Shown here in pieces: positions 1-6,221 of a stretch of DNA of 11,012 bases. The stretch spans positions 1 to 11,012 of the forward strand of contig CAMDAY010000053.1 of the NCBI GenBank assembly GCA_945888895.1, given 5' to 3'. The notes below the pieces were generated by a model. The model was not told the DNA's origin. It made no database searches and saw only the letters and a list, made by a program, of their open reading frames with translations. The translations under genes and the position numbers were made by a program. Position 1 is the first letter of the stretch. The number at the start of each line of letters is the position of its first letter. This DNA comes from Dehalococcoides mccartyi. Its GTDB lineage: Bacteria; Chloroflexota; Dehalococcoidia; UBA2979.

Positions 1-157
1 TGTCAGCGACGACCACAATGTCCGTCGTCTCGCCGCTGCCGAAGGAGAACAGCCGGAAGACGCCGAGGAAGATCATCGGGAAGGCGAGCGCCCAGAAGAT
101 CGCCTGCTTGTCGCGCAGCACCATCTTCAGGCTCGCGCCCAGTAGCGTCCGGGTCAT
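1..157 (-). CDS. ABC-2 type transporter permease, N-terminal part (cut by window edge)
   Basis: About 52 codons are visible, starting at ATG 157-155 and running off the left edge. The product begins MTRTLLGASLKMVLRDKQ, followed by a hydrophobic run (AIFWALAFPMIFLGVF) that looks like the first transmembrane helix. A short basic cytoplasmic tail, one helix and then an extracytoplasmic loop is the usual start of an ABC-2 permease (DrrB/YhhJ-like). The start codon overlaps the stop of the ATPase gene in an ATGA arrangement, so the two are almost certainly translationally coupled and form one exporter. The substrate cannot be inferred. The family call rests on context plus the N-terminal topology. 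Confidence 0.8.
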   Translation of the reverse strand, partial: MTRTLLGASLKMVLRDKQAIFWALAFPMIFLGVFRLFSFGSGETTDIVVVAD

Positions 158-1113
158 CCGTTCAGCCCCCGTCCGGTGACCGCCAAAAACACGTCCTCCA
201 GCGTCCCAGGCTGCACTGCGAGGTCGATCACCTCGACGCCCCCCTGCGTGGCCAGGTTGGTGAGCGCTGTCGTCACGGCGGGCGCGGACTGCGCGCGCAC
301 ACGCACGACGCAGCCGTCCGCGGTGCGCTCCTGCATCACCTCAAGGGCACCCGGAATGGCACGCACCCCGGCATCGTCGAGGGGTAGTGCTGTCGTGAGC
401 GTGATGCGGTACGGGGCGTTGAGCCGGCGGATCAGGCCCTGGGGGGTATCCACGGCGACCATCTGCCCGGCGTTCATGAAGGCGACGTGGTCGCAGAGCG
501 CCTGGGCTTCCTCCATGTAGTGCGTCGTCAGCACGACCGTCGCGCCCGACGCGCGCACCTCGCGCACGATCTCCCACAGGTCGTGCCTCGCGTCCGGGTC
601 GAGGCCCGCTGTCGGCTCGTCGAAGAACACGAGCTCGGGGTCGTTCACGAGCGCGGCGACGATGCTGAAGCGTTGCTTCATGCCACCGGACAGCGTCCGC
701 ATCCGCGAGTCCGCGCGATCCTCCAGATGGACGCGGCGCAGCAGCGCCATCGGGTCGGCTCGCCGCGGATAAAACGACCCGAACAGTTCGAGGATCTCGC
801 GGAGGGTGAGGTACTGGTGGTAGGAAGACGCCTGCAACTGCACGCCGATGCGTGTCTTCACGGCCTGCGGGTGCTGTGTGACCTCAATGCCGAGGACCGA
901 TGCGGTGCCCTCGGTCGCCGGCGTCAGGCCCTCGAGGATCTCGACGAGCGTCGTCTTGCCGGCACCGTTCGGGCCGAGGATGCCGAAGATCTCGCCGCTG
1001 GCGACGGTGAAGGAAGGGCCGTCGAGCGCTGTCAGCGTCCCATAACGTTTGACGAGGCCACGTGCGTCAATGACGGGGCTGTCCGTGGCGAGCCCCCTCG
1101 TCTGCTCGGGCAT
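154..1113 (-). CDS. ABC-2 type exporter ATP-binding protein (DrrA/CcmA-like)
   Basis: This 319-residue nucleotide-binding subunit would power an ABC-2 export or membrane-remodelling complex from the cytoplasmic face. Visible motifs are Walker A GPNGAGKTT at residues 47-55, a Q-loop around Gln92-Gln94, signature LSGGMKQR at 141-148, Walker B LVFFDEP at 161-167, D-loop AGLD at 169-172 and switch His198 in TTH. The C-terminal ~90 residues match the extra domain found after the core ATPase in drug/antibiotic export ATPases (DrrA type). All catalytic motifs are intact, so it should hydrolyse ATP. A CGGAG lies 4 nt before the ATG, inside the intergenic gap from the greA-like gene (8 nt), so it is probably expressed from the greA promoter. 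It overlaps the permease by 4 nt. Substrate is unknown; the greA linkage says nothing about cargo. Confidence 0.93.
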   Translation of the reverse strand: MPEQTRGLATDSPVIDARGLVKRYGTLTALDGPSFTVASGEIFGILGPNGAGKTTLVEILEGLTPATEGTASVLGIEVTQHPQAVKTRIGVQLQASSYHQYLTLREILELFGSFYPRRADPMALLRRVHLEDRADSRMRTLSGGMKQRFSIVAALVNDPELVFFDEPTAGLDPDARHDLWEIVREVRASGATVVLTTHYMEEAQALCDHVAFMNAGQMVAVDTPQGLIRRLNAPYRITLTTALPLDDAGVRAIPGALEVMQERTADGCVVRVRAQSAPAVTTALTNLATQGGVEVIDLAVQPGTLEDVFLAVTGRGLNG

Positions 1114-1121
1114 CGGCTCCG

Positions 1122-1919
1122 CTAGCCCTGCACGTCGACGACGCGGAACACGATCGGTCCGGACGGTGCGTTTACGGTGACCTCGTCGCCGATCGCGTGG
1201 TTCAGCAGCGCCACACCCATCGGCGAGGCGACGGAGATCTTCCCGCTCGCCGGCTCCACCTCGGTCGGGCTCACGAGGGTGATCGTCTGCTCCTTGTTCG
1301 ACTTGAGGTTGAGCATCTTTACGACCGAACCCACGTTCGCGCGACCGCCCTTCGAGCTCTCGTCGATGATCACGGCGTTGCGGAGCCGCTGCTCGAGGTC
1401 GCGGATGCGGGCTTCGAGGTGCGCCTGCTCGTCACGCGCGGCGTCGAGGGGGGCGTTCTCACGGAAGTCCTTGTCCTGCATCGCGTCGTGAAGCTTCTGG
1501 GCGATCTCCGGGCGGTGCGACTTCTCCTCGGCGATCTGCGCCTCCAGGCGCCTGAGGCCGTCGAGGGTCACGTGGTAGGCGTTGCCACCCAGCTCGGCGG
1601 CGGCGTTGCGTCCGCGGGCGCCTCCGGCGTTCGGGCCGAGGTGCAGCGCCGGCACGAGGTTTTCGGCCGTGAAGGCAAGGCGGGAGGCGTACGCGAGGAA
1701 CGACCGCAGCGGCTCGAGGTGCTCCGGCGTCCCGTCGAGGTGCTCCCGGGCGTACTGGACGACGTCAGACGTCGCGACCGCACCCATCTGGCGCTCGTTG
1801 CCGAGGAACGCGATGAACTTCTGGACCACCGGCACCTCGTCCCGAGCCTTGTCGGGCTCCGAGGCGAGCGACGCCTCGAAGTGCTTTAGCGCCTCGATCG
1901 CAGTGATGCGCTCCGCCAT
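1122..1919 (-). CDS. greA: GreA/GreB-family transcription elongation factor with extra N-terminal domain
   Basis: The 265-residue product is about 105 residues longer than a normal GreA (~158). Residues ~112-186 match the GreA coiled-coil finger: VTLDGLRRLEAQIAEEK, then KDFRENAPLDAA at the tip, with Asp151 and Glu154 corresponding to the acidic pair that chelates Mg2+ in the RNA polymerase secondary channel. Residues ~187-265 match the FKBP-like C-terminal domain (VVKMLNLKSNKEQT, ISVASPMGVALLNHAIGD). Transcript cleavage and rescue of backtracked polymerase are therefore expected. Residues ~1-95 are helical and resemble the SAM-like core-binding domain of tyrosine recombinases (VQKFIAFLG, LRSFLAYASR, NLVPAL), with no recombinase catalytic domain. 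The ATG has GGAGG six bases upstream. It is the first gene of the minus-strand unit and is divergent from rsmG. A paralogue of canonical GreA with a modified role is possible. Confidence 0.9.
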   Translation of the reverse strand: MAERITAIEALKHFEASLASEPDKARDEVPVVQKFIAFLGNERQMGAVATSDVVQYAREHLDGTPEHLEPLRSFLAYASRLAFTAENLVPALHLGPNAGGARGRNAAAELGGNAYHVTLDGLRRLEAQIAEEKSHRPEIAQKLHDAMQDKDFRENAPLDAARDEQAHLEARIRDLEQRLRNAVIIDESSKGGRANVGSVVKMLNLKSNKEQTITLVSPTEVEPASGKISVASPMGVALLNHAIGDEVTVNAPSGPIVFRVVDVQG

Positions 1920-1988
1920 GGGCGGCCTCCGTGGGGTCGTCTGGGAGTAGATCGTTGGTTGAAGTGAAGGTGGGACGCGTTGCCGCCG

Positions 1989-2016
1989 CTGCCACCACGT
2001 TCCAGCAGTCTAGAAG
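1989..2016 (+). promoter_or_regulatory. Weak candidate promoter for rsmG
   Basis: CTGCCA (1989-1994, four of six matches to TTGACA), a 16-nt spacer and TAGAAG (2011-2016, four of six to TATAAT) would start transcription near 2023, only ~16 nt before GTG 2039. This overlaps the divergent greA promoter, so the two could compete for polymerase. Weak by sequence alone. Confidence 0.25.
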
Positions 2017-2037
2017 ATGTGGGACGCTACCTGTCAA
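2009..2037 (-). promoter_or_regulatory. Predicted sigma70-type promoter for greA-ABC unit
   Basis: On the minus strand there is a perfect -35 TTGACA (plus 2032-2037), a 17-nt spacer, and a -10-like TCTAGA (plus 2009-2014); TAGACT shifted two bases further is a slightly better -10 with a longer spacer. Transcription would start near 2002, leaving about 80 nt of leader before the greA ATG. The -35 is unusually good for this GC-rich window; the -10 is weak, so the exact start is uncertain. Confidence 0.45.
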
Positions 2038-2038
2038 C

Positions 2039-2812
2039 GTGGCAGATGTACTCGACAGTCCCCCGCATGACCGCGCGGCCGATTCGCTCCCCGTCCTTCG
2101 GGGCGAGGCGGAGCGTCTCGGCCTGGTGCTGCCCGCACGCGCCATCGAGCGGTTCGAGCGCTACCTCGCGCTGCTCGAGGAGTGGAACGACCGGGCGGGA
2201 CTGACGGCGATCACGGACTCCGAGACGGCGCAGCGCCGCCACTTCGGCGAGTCGATCGCCCTCGTCGTCGCGCTGCGAGAAGCCGGCGTGCTCCGGGCTG
2301 GCGAGGGGGCGCGCGTCGCCGACCTCGGCCCCGGCGGAGGCTTCCCCGGCATTCCGATGGCGATCGTGGAGCCCGCGCTGACTCTCGTCGCGATCGAGTC
2401 GCAGGAGCGGCGCTGCGCGTTCCTACGCGTCGTCGCGGAAGAACTCGGGCTGACCGGGGTCTCCGTGGTGCACGCCCGCGCGGAAGAAGCAGGGCGGATG
2501 CCTGCGCTGCGCGAATCGTTCGACCTGGTGGTCGCGCGGGCGCTCGCCGCGATGCCGGTGCTCGTGGAGTACGCGCTGCCGCTGCTGCGCACCAGCGGCG
2601 TCCTGGCCACGCCGAAAGGCAGCCGGGGGGACGAGGAGCTGGTCGAGGCGACGCGTGCCATCGAGGCACTGGGTGGCGAGCCGCTGCCCCCCGCCGCGCT
2701 CCCACTCCCAGAGGACGTGCCGCCCCAGCGCGTGTACCTGGTGCGCCGCACGCGGCCGCTGGACGACCGCTACCCGCGCCGGCCGGGCGTCCCGTTGAAA
2801 CGACCGCTCTAG
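2039..2812 (+). CDS. rsmG: 16S rRNA (guanine(527)-N7)-methyltransferase RsmG (GidB)
   Basis: This SAM-dependent methyltransferase modifies G527 in the 530 loop of 16S rRNA. Counting from GTG 2039 (257 residues), the family pattern is clear: YLALLEEWNDRAGLTAIT (~42-59), RRHF (~66-69), the SAM loop VADLGPGGGFPGIP (~93-106), VVARALA in the position of the conserved SRA, PKG near the last strand, and the typical basic tail RYPRRPGVPLKRPL. The usual first SAM-loop residues GSGAG read GPGGG here, a mild deviation. The start is uncertain: the frame stays open back to GTG 1931, and TTG 1955 has GGGAG 7 nt upstream, but residues before ~2039 do not look like RsmG and would overlap the divergent greA promoter. 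GTG 2039 has no Shine-Dalgarno and may be used on a very short leader. E. coli RsmG is 207 residues. Confidence 0.92.
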   Translation: MADVLDSPPHDRAADSLPVLRGEAERLGLVLPARAIERFERYLALLEEWNDRAGLTAITDSETAQRRHFGESIALVVALREAGVLRAGEGARVADLGPGGGFPGIPMAIVEPALTLVAIESQERRCAFLRVVAEELGLTGVSVVHARAEEAGRMPALRESFDLVVARALAAMPVLVEYALPLLRTSGVLATPKGSRGDEELVEATRAIEALGGEPLPPAALPLPEDVPPQRVYLVRRTRPLDDRYPRRPGVPLKRPL

Positions 2813-2838
2813 GCGGGCGCCGACCGGGCCAGGCCTGT

Positions 2839-2872
2839 CCACCCTCGAGGCGTCAAGCGCCCGTCGAGGTGG
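2839..2872 (+). terminator. Imperfect 13-bp hairpin after rsmG, possible terminator
   Basis: CCACC (2839-2843) pairs with GGTGG (2868-2872), TCGA (2845-2848) with TCGA (2864-2867), and GGCG (2849-2852) with CGCC (2858-2861), closing a TCAAG loop. C2844 and C2862-G2863 are bulged. It lies 27 nt after the rsmG stop. No U-tract follows, so it would be an atypical terminator or a 3'-end stabilising hairpin. Confidence 0.4.
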
Positions 2873-3081
2873 CCGCGTAGGGCGGCCCACCCCTACCCCT
2901 CGTGCCTTCTCGCAGAACAGCGCTTCGCGCGGGGCGCGGGAGGGGTTCAGAAAGAGAACCAAGTGTGAGGAGCTGCGCCCCTCACACTCCCGGCGGAATC
3001 TGTCAGTCTGCGCGGGGTCCCGGATCGGGTTCCTAAAGGGGCGAAGCCCCAACATTGCACCTCGACGTGCCCAAATGCGGG
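2873..3081. other. Gene-free, hairpin-dense intergenic stretch
   Basis: I see no convincing coding frame here. Inverted repeats visible are ACCCCTC (2895-2901) with GAGGGGT (2940-2946), enclosing GCGC-TTC-GCGC (2920-2930); GGTTC (2944-2948) with GAACC (2956-2960), which competes with the first stem; a perfect 9-bp stem AGTGTGAGG/CCTCACACT (2962-2970 with 2980-2988, 9-nt loop); and GGGGC-GAA-GCCCC (3038-3050). Such density suggests a dispersed intergenic repeat (REP-like) or a structured RNA. Nothing in the window repeats it, so copy number is unknown. Confidence 0.5.
2962..2988. repeat. Perfect 9-bp inverted repeat
   Basis: AGTGTGAGG and CCTCACACT are exact inverted copies separated by nine bases (AGCTGCGCC). 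It is the strongest hairpin in the rsmG-downstream gap. No T-run follows on either strand, so a standard intrinsic terminator is unlikely; an operator or a repeat-element arm is possible. Confidence 0.6.
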
Positions 3082-3087
3082 TACGAT
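3082..3087 (+). promoter_or_regulatory. Candidate -10 element for the membrane protein gene
   Basis: TACGAT (3082-3087) matches TATAAT at four positions and lies 52 nt before the ATG, giving a leader of ~46 nt. A matching -35 is not clear: TTGCAC at 3055-3060 has a 21-nt spacer, too long for a standard promoter. Similar TACnnT/TAGCAT hexamers precede the tRNA, the lipoprotein, the small membrane gene and leuS, which suggests a recurring -10 pattern in this genome. Confidence 0.3.
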
Positions 3088-3139
3088 GTCGCCAATCCCC
3101 GACCGCGCGCCCTGCAGCGACCCTCGTCGAGGAGATGGC

Positions 3140-3751
3140 ATGCTCACGACCTTCCAACGGCTTCGACGCCTGTTCGCTCTTGATCTCCGCGTGCTGGACG
3201 AGGTGCGCGTCGACCCCACCGCGACGCTGCCCGCCATCCTCGTCGCCGTCGCAAGCATCGCGATGCTCGGGCTGGGGGGCTGGCTGTGGTGGGTGATGAG
3301 CGGACTCGGCGACAAGTGGGCCGTGCTCTTCAAGAGCGTGGTGCTGGGGACGGCCTTCGCGACCGCCGCGTGGGTCGTCTGGTTGATCGTGGCGACGCTG
3401 GTGCTGAACCGGCTGGCGAAGATCGCTCTCGACGTTGGGGGACTGCTGCGCGCGGCCGGGTTCGCGTGCGCGCCGCTGGTGCTGGCGCTGCTGATGGCGG
3501 CGCGCCCGATCGCGTTCGGCATCGGCATGACGGCGATCGCCGCGTGGGTCGTGACCACACACCTGGCCGTCCAGCGGTCCGCCGGGCGAGCCGGCAGTGA
3601 GGTGCTCGTCGCGAACCTCGCGGGATTCGGCGCGTGGGCGGTGATCATGTCGCTGCTCGCCACCGCCACGAACCAGACCGCCCCCGGCCCGTTCCTCGCC
3701 GAGTCGATCTGGGAGGCCGTGACCGGCGGCAGGGTCGTGTTCATCCAATAG
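3140..3751 (+). CDS. Five-helix integral membrane protein, possibly Yip1-like
   Basis: I do not recognise a specific gene. The 203-residue product has a short amphipathic N-terminus (~1-30, FQRLRRLFALDLRVLDEVRV) followed by about five hydrophobic helices near residues 31-53, 65-89, 104-121, 123-144 and 156-176, then a short polar tail. The order of a polar N-terminus, a DP-x-x-x-LPAIL entry into helix 1, and a central pair of helices around an LxNRLAKxxLDVGGLLRAAG loop resembles the Yip1 domain of bacterial membrane proteins, but this is only a resemblance. The start is well supported: GAGGAG at 3129-3134 lies 5 nt before ATG 3140, whereas the upstream ATG at 3086 has none and overlaps the putative -10. 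The gap to the GDPD gene is 35 nt, so the two may be cotranscribed. Confidence 0.8.
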   Translation: MLTTFQRLRRLFALDLRVLDEVRVDPTATLPAILVAVASIAMLGLGGWLWWVMSGLGDKWAVLFKSVVLGTAFATAAWVVWLIVATLVLNRLAKIALDVGGLLRAAGFACAPLVLALLMAARPIAFGIGMTAIAAWVVTTHLAVQRSAGRAGSEVLVANLAGFGAWAVIMSLLATATNQTAPGPFLAESIWEAVTGGRVVFIQ

Positions 3752-3786
3752 GCCGCCCCATCCCGCCGCGTCCGAGGCGCCCCGAA

Positions 3787-4539
3787 ATGACTAACGCAGT
3801 GCCCGCAGCCACCCCCGAGGTCATCTCCCACCGCACGAACGCCGGCGATGTGCCGGAGAACACGCTCGACGCCGCGATGCGCGACGGCTGCGCGGCCGTC
3901 GAGGTGGACGTGCGCGCCACGCGCGACGGGGTGCTCGTGCTGATGCACGACGAAACGCTGGAGCGCATGACCGGCGACCCGCGCCGCCTTGACGCCGTGA
4001 CGTTGGAGGAGCTGCGTGGCCTCCGCGTCCGCGACCCGCACGGCGTCCTCGACGCGCAGCCGATCCCGACCCTAGCCGAGGCACTCGCGCACCTCGACGG
4101 GCGCATCGCGATCGAGATCGACCTGCCGATGCGCGGACTGGAGGCGGCGATCGTCCGCGAGGTGCAGGCGGCGCACGCCGAGGCGTGGACGTGGTTCACC
4201 GCCCACCCGCCCGAGGATGCAGCGTTCCTGCACCACGCGTGCCCCGGTGCGCGCACGTACCTCTCGGTCGCCCCGCGCCCGACGTGGGTGCGCGACCTCG
4301 AGGATGCGATCGAGGTCGCGACGCGCCTCCGCCTGCACGGGATCAACCCGAGCCTCGAGGCGGTCGCGCCCTCGACCGTGGCGAAGGCGCACGAGCGCGG
4401 GCTGGCGGTCGGGGTGTGGACGGTGAACGCCCCGGCGGACATCGAGCGAGCGCTCGACCTCGACGTGGACGCCATCACCACGGACGTGCCGGCGCGCGTG
4501 TTCGAGGCGATCCGCCGCCGAGCGCGGAACGACGGCTAG
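3787..4539 (+). CDS. Glycerophosphodiester phosphodiesterase (GDPD) family protein
   Basis: This 250-residue TIM-barrel protein is expected to cleave glycerophosphodiesters from lipid head groups into glycerol-3-phosphate and an alcohol. Visible family residues are His15-Arg16, Glu24 in PENT (23-26), Glu39 and Asp41 (EVDV) for the metal, and His54 in MHDETLERMTG as the second catalytic His. Late barrel strands read VGVWTVN and DAITTDVP as usual. Two deviations stand out: the normal HRG is HRT (Thr17), and the usual EIK on the middle strand is EID (Glu110, Asp112), so the conserved Lys is missing. No signal peptide is visible, so it should be cytoplasmic. ATG 3787 follows GAGG at 3774-3777 (9-nt spacing); an upstream in-frame start at 3634 would lie inside the preceding gene and is unlikely. 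Substrate is unproven. Confidence 0.88.
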   Translation: MTNAVPAATPEVISHRTNAGDVPENTLDAAMRDGCAAVEVDVRATRDGVLVLMHDETLERMTGDPRRLDAVTLEELRGLRVRDPHGVLDAQPIPTLAEALAHLDGRIAIEIDLPMRGLEAAIVREVQAAHAEAWTWFTAHPPEDAAFLHHACPGARTYLSVAPRPTWVRDLEDAIEVATRLRLHGINPSLEAVAPSTVAKAHERGLAVGVWTVNAPADIERALDLDVDAITTDVPARVFEAIRRRARNDG

Positions 4540-4566
4540 ACCGCGAGCCGCGAGGCCTCGTACACT
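4537..4566 (+). promoter_or_regulatory. Predicted promoter for tRNA-Ala
   Basis: TAGACC (4537-4542, four of six to TTGACA) and TACACT (4561-4566, four of six to TATAAT) are 18 nt apart. Transcription would begin near 4573, about 33 nt before the mature tRNA 5' end. The -35 overlaps the GDPD stop codon. Plausible, because a tRNA needs its own or read-through transcription, but not strong. Confidence 0.4.
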
Positions 4567-4605
4567 TTCGTGGTCGGCCTAGTCCTCGGATGGGTGCCGC
4601 GCGGT

Positions 4606-4681
4606 GGGGCCGTAGCTCAGTTGGTAGAGCGCTACACTGGCAGTGTCGAGGTCAGGGGTTCGAATCCCCTCGGCTCCACCA
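4606..4681 (+). tRNA. tRNA-Ala (anticodon GGC), CCA encoded
   Basis: A full 76-nt cloverleaf folds by eye. The acceptor stem GGGGCCG pairs with CGGCTCC and contains G3-U70, the main alanine identity element. The D-stem is GCTC/GAGC. The anticodon loop CTGGCAG carries GGC at 4639-4641, reading GCC and GCU. The T-arm is AGGGG-TTCGAAT-CCCCT. The discriminator is A73 and the 3' CCA is encoded (4679-4681). The anticodon stem CTACA/TGTCG has one non-pair, U28 against C42, where A42 would pair. This is a single tRNA, not part of a cluster. Confidence 0.96.
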
Positions 4682-4706
4682 TTCACATTCCTCGCCCGTC
4701 CCTCCT

Positions 4707-4727
4707 CGACCCCGCCCGCCGGGGTCG
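4707..4727 (+). terminator. 8-bp GC-rich hairpin after tRNA-Ala, probable terminator
   Basis: CGACCCCG (4707-4714) and CGGGGTCG (4720-4727) form a perfect 8-bp stem with a CCCGC loop, 25 nt after the tRNA 3' end. The downstream bases CTTCGTGT are only weakly U-rich. Location and strength fit a terminator or a 3' processing boundary for the tRNA transcript. The remainder up to 4824 shows no other feature. Confidence 0.55.
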
Positions 4728-4824
4728 CTTCGTGTCCGGCCCCGCCGTCATGATTGCGATGCTCGCTGGACTCGCCCTCAGCCGCGCGGCAGCGCCTCGA
4801 CACGTCGGCGCACGCCTCGTCCGG

Positions 4825-4844
4825 TAGCATCGATCACGAGGTGA
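4825..4844 (+). promoter_or_regulatory. Candidate -10 and ribosome binding site of the lipoprotein gene
   Basis: TAGCAT at 4825-4830 resembles a -10 box. GAGGTGA at 4838-4844 is a good Shine-Dalgarno ending 4 nt before ATG 4849. If both are real, the mRNA leader would be only about a dozen bases. No convincing -35 is seen. Confidence 0.4.
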
Positions 4845-4848
4845 TTCG

Positions 4849-6108
4849 ATGCGCGTGACCCGTGTGCTGCCGATTGCTGTGCTGTTGGTACTCTCCCTGG
4901 GGCTCTTCGCCTGCAATTCACCGGTAGCCTCAACGGGTACCCCCGCCCCCTCAGCCACGACCGCGCCCACGAGCACGCCCGGCGTCTCGTCACCCACCGG
5001 GACGGCCACCGGCGGCACGGGTGCCGCATCCGGCGCGCAGCCCCGCCCCGTGAACCTCGTGGCGGTGTCGTCGCGCAACTGGACCCGCCCAGTCGAGATG
5101 GGGATGTATCCCTCGCCAACTGGCGGGCCCCCGGGCGTCTTCGTCGCCGAGCAAGAGGGCGTCATCTACAACGTCAGCGGCGACCAGGTCACGCCGATCC
5201 TCGACCTCACCGACCGCGTGCTGCGCTCAGGCAACGAGGAGGGGCTGCTCTCGGTCGCCCTCGACCCGGCGTTCGCGAACAACCGTTATGTCTGGGTGTA
5301 CTACTCCGCCGGAAGCCCTCGACGCACCGTGCTCGCACGGTTCACGCGGAACGCGGCGGGAGGCGCGATCGACAAGGTGAGCCAGTTGGTCGTCCTCGAG
5401 TTCGCGCAGCCGTACGCGAACCACAACGGCGGGGCGATCCGCTTCGGGCCGGACGGGATGTTGTACCTCGGACTCGGGGACGGCGGATCGGCGGGCGACC
5501 CGCAGGGCAACGGCCAGAACCTCGGCGTCCTGCTCGGCAAGATCATCCGCATCGACGTGCGCAACGCCTCCACCAGCCAGCCGTACGTCGTGCCCTCAGA
5601 CAACCCGTTCGTGTCGAGGGACGGCGCGCGACCGGAGATCTGGGCCCACGGGATGCGCAACCCGTGGCGCATGAGCTTCGACGCCACGACCGGCGCGCTC
5701 TGGGTCGGCGATGTCGGACAGAACGCCGCCGAGGAGATTGACCTGGTGACGAAGGGCGGCAACTTCGGCTGGAGCATCACCGAGGGCGACCGCTGCTACA
5801 AGCCGTCCAGCAACTGCGACCGCACAGGCCTCGTCGCCCCGATCACCTCGTACGGCCACGAAGGCGGCCGCTGCTCCGTGGTGGGGGGCATGGTCTACCG
5901 AGGCACCACGGTGCCCGAGATCCTCGGTTCTTACGTGTACGGCGACACCTGCTCGGGCGAGATCTGGGCGATCAACGCCGCCCGCCCGCAGGCGCCTCTG
6001 CTGATCGCCAACGGGGTGAAGAACATGACCTCCTTCGGCCTCGACGCCGAGGCCGAGATCACGGTGCTCTCGTTCGGCCAGCCGATCCGGCGGCTCACCT
6101 CGAAGTAG
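4849..6108 (+). CDS. Secreted lipoprotein, PQQ-dependent sugar dehydrogenase (GSDH/Asd) family
   Basis: The 419-residue product starts with a type II signal peptide (MRVTRVLPIAVLLVLSLGLFAC) with lipobox LFAC and Cys22 as the lipidated residue. A Thr/Ser/Pro/Gly-rich linker follows (~23-65), placing the globular domain away from the membrane. From ~66 on it matches the six-bladed beta-propeller of soluble glucose/aldose sugar dehydrogenases: NEEGLLSVALDPAF, NHNGGAIRFGPDG, LYLGLGDGGSAGDP, LLGKIIRIDV, HGMRNPWRMSFD, LWVGDVGQNAAEEID, GGNFGW. His192 in NHNGG aligns with the catalytic His of PQQ glucose dehydrogenase. Family members oxidise aldoses using PQQ, but many such lipoproteins have unknown substrates. 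Cys residues near the C-terminal half (GDRCYKPSSNC, GGRCSVVGG, GDTCSGE) could form disulfides. ATG 4849 has a good ribosome binding site. Confidence 0.9.
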   Translation: MRVTRVLPIAVLLVLSLGLFACNSPVASTGTPAPSATTAPTSTPGVSSPTGTATGGTGAASGAQPRPVNLVAVSSRNWTRPVEMGMYPSPTGGPPGVFVAEQEGVIYNVSGDQVTPILDLTDRVLRSGNEEGLLSVALDPAFANNRYVWVYYSAGSPRRTVLARFTRNAAGGAIDKVSQLVVLEFAQPYANHNGGAIRFGPDGMLYLGLGDGGSAGDPQGNGQNLGVLLGKIIRIDVRNASTSQPYVVPSDNPFVSRDGARPEIWAHGMRNPWRMSFDATTGALWVGDVGQNAAEEIDLVTKGGNFGWSITEGDRCYKPSSNCDRTGLVAPITSYGHEGGRCSVVGGMVYRGTTVPEILGSYVYGDTCSGEIWAINAARPQAPLLIANGVKNMTSFGLDAEAEITVLSFGQPIRRLTSK

Positions 6109-6141
6109 CACGACGCCGTTCCGCCTCGAACCGCTACCGGG

Positions 6142-6147
6142 TACGCT
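6142..6147 (+). promoter_or_regulatory. Candidate -10 element for the small membrane protein gene
   Basis: TACGCT (6142-6147) lies 75 nt before the ATG of the small gene and matches the TACnnT pattern seen before neighbouring genes. No good -35 is present at 16-18 nt. Without it the gene could be read through from the lipoprotein gene. Confidence 0.25.
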
Positions 6148-6221
6148 CACTCCCGATCGGCTCATGCGCGGGATACCCGCGCCGCCGACACAGACCTGCG
6201 GGCACCGAGGAGGCGCCGCCG

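Noticed and set aside
1122..1450. Remnant of an integrated element, suggested by the recombinase-like N-terminus of GreA
   Set aside because: No catalytic recombinase domain, attachment-site repeat or other mobile gene is present. The tRNA-Ala at 4606 also has no second copy of its 3' end within the window.
1197..1889. 230-codon plus-strand open frame opposite greA
   Set aside because: It is antisense to the GreA-family gene, which has complete domain structure and a good ribosome binding site.
2423..3748. Long minus-strand open frame (441 codons) across rsmG, the gap and the membrane protein gene
   Set aside because: It spans two well-supported plus-strand genes and a hairpin-rich gap, and has low-complexity His/Arg/Gln/Pro content typical of a shadow frame.
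4570..4827. 85-codon plus-strand open frame over the tRNA
   Set aside because: It reads straight through tRNA-Ala and a likely terminator; the protein is a by-product of the tRNA sequence.
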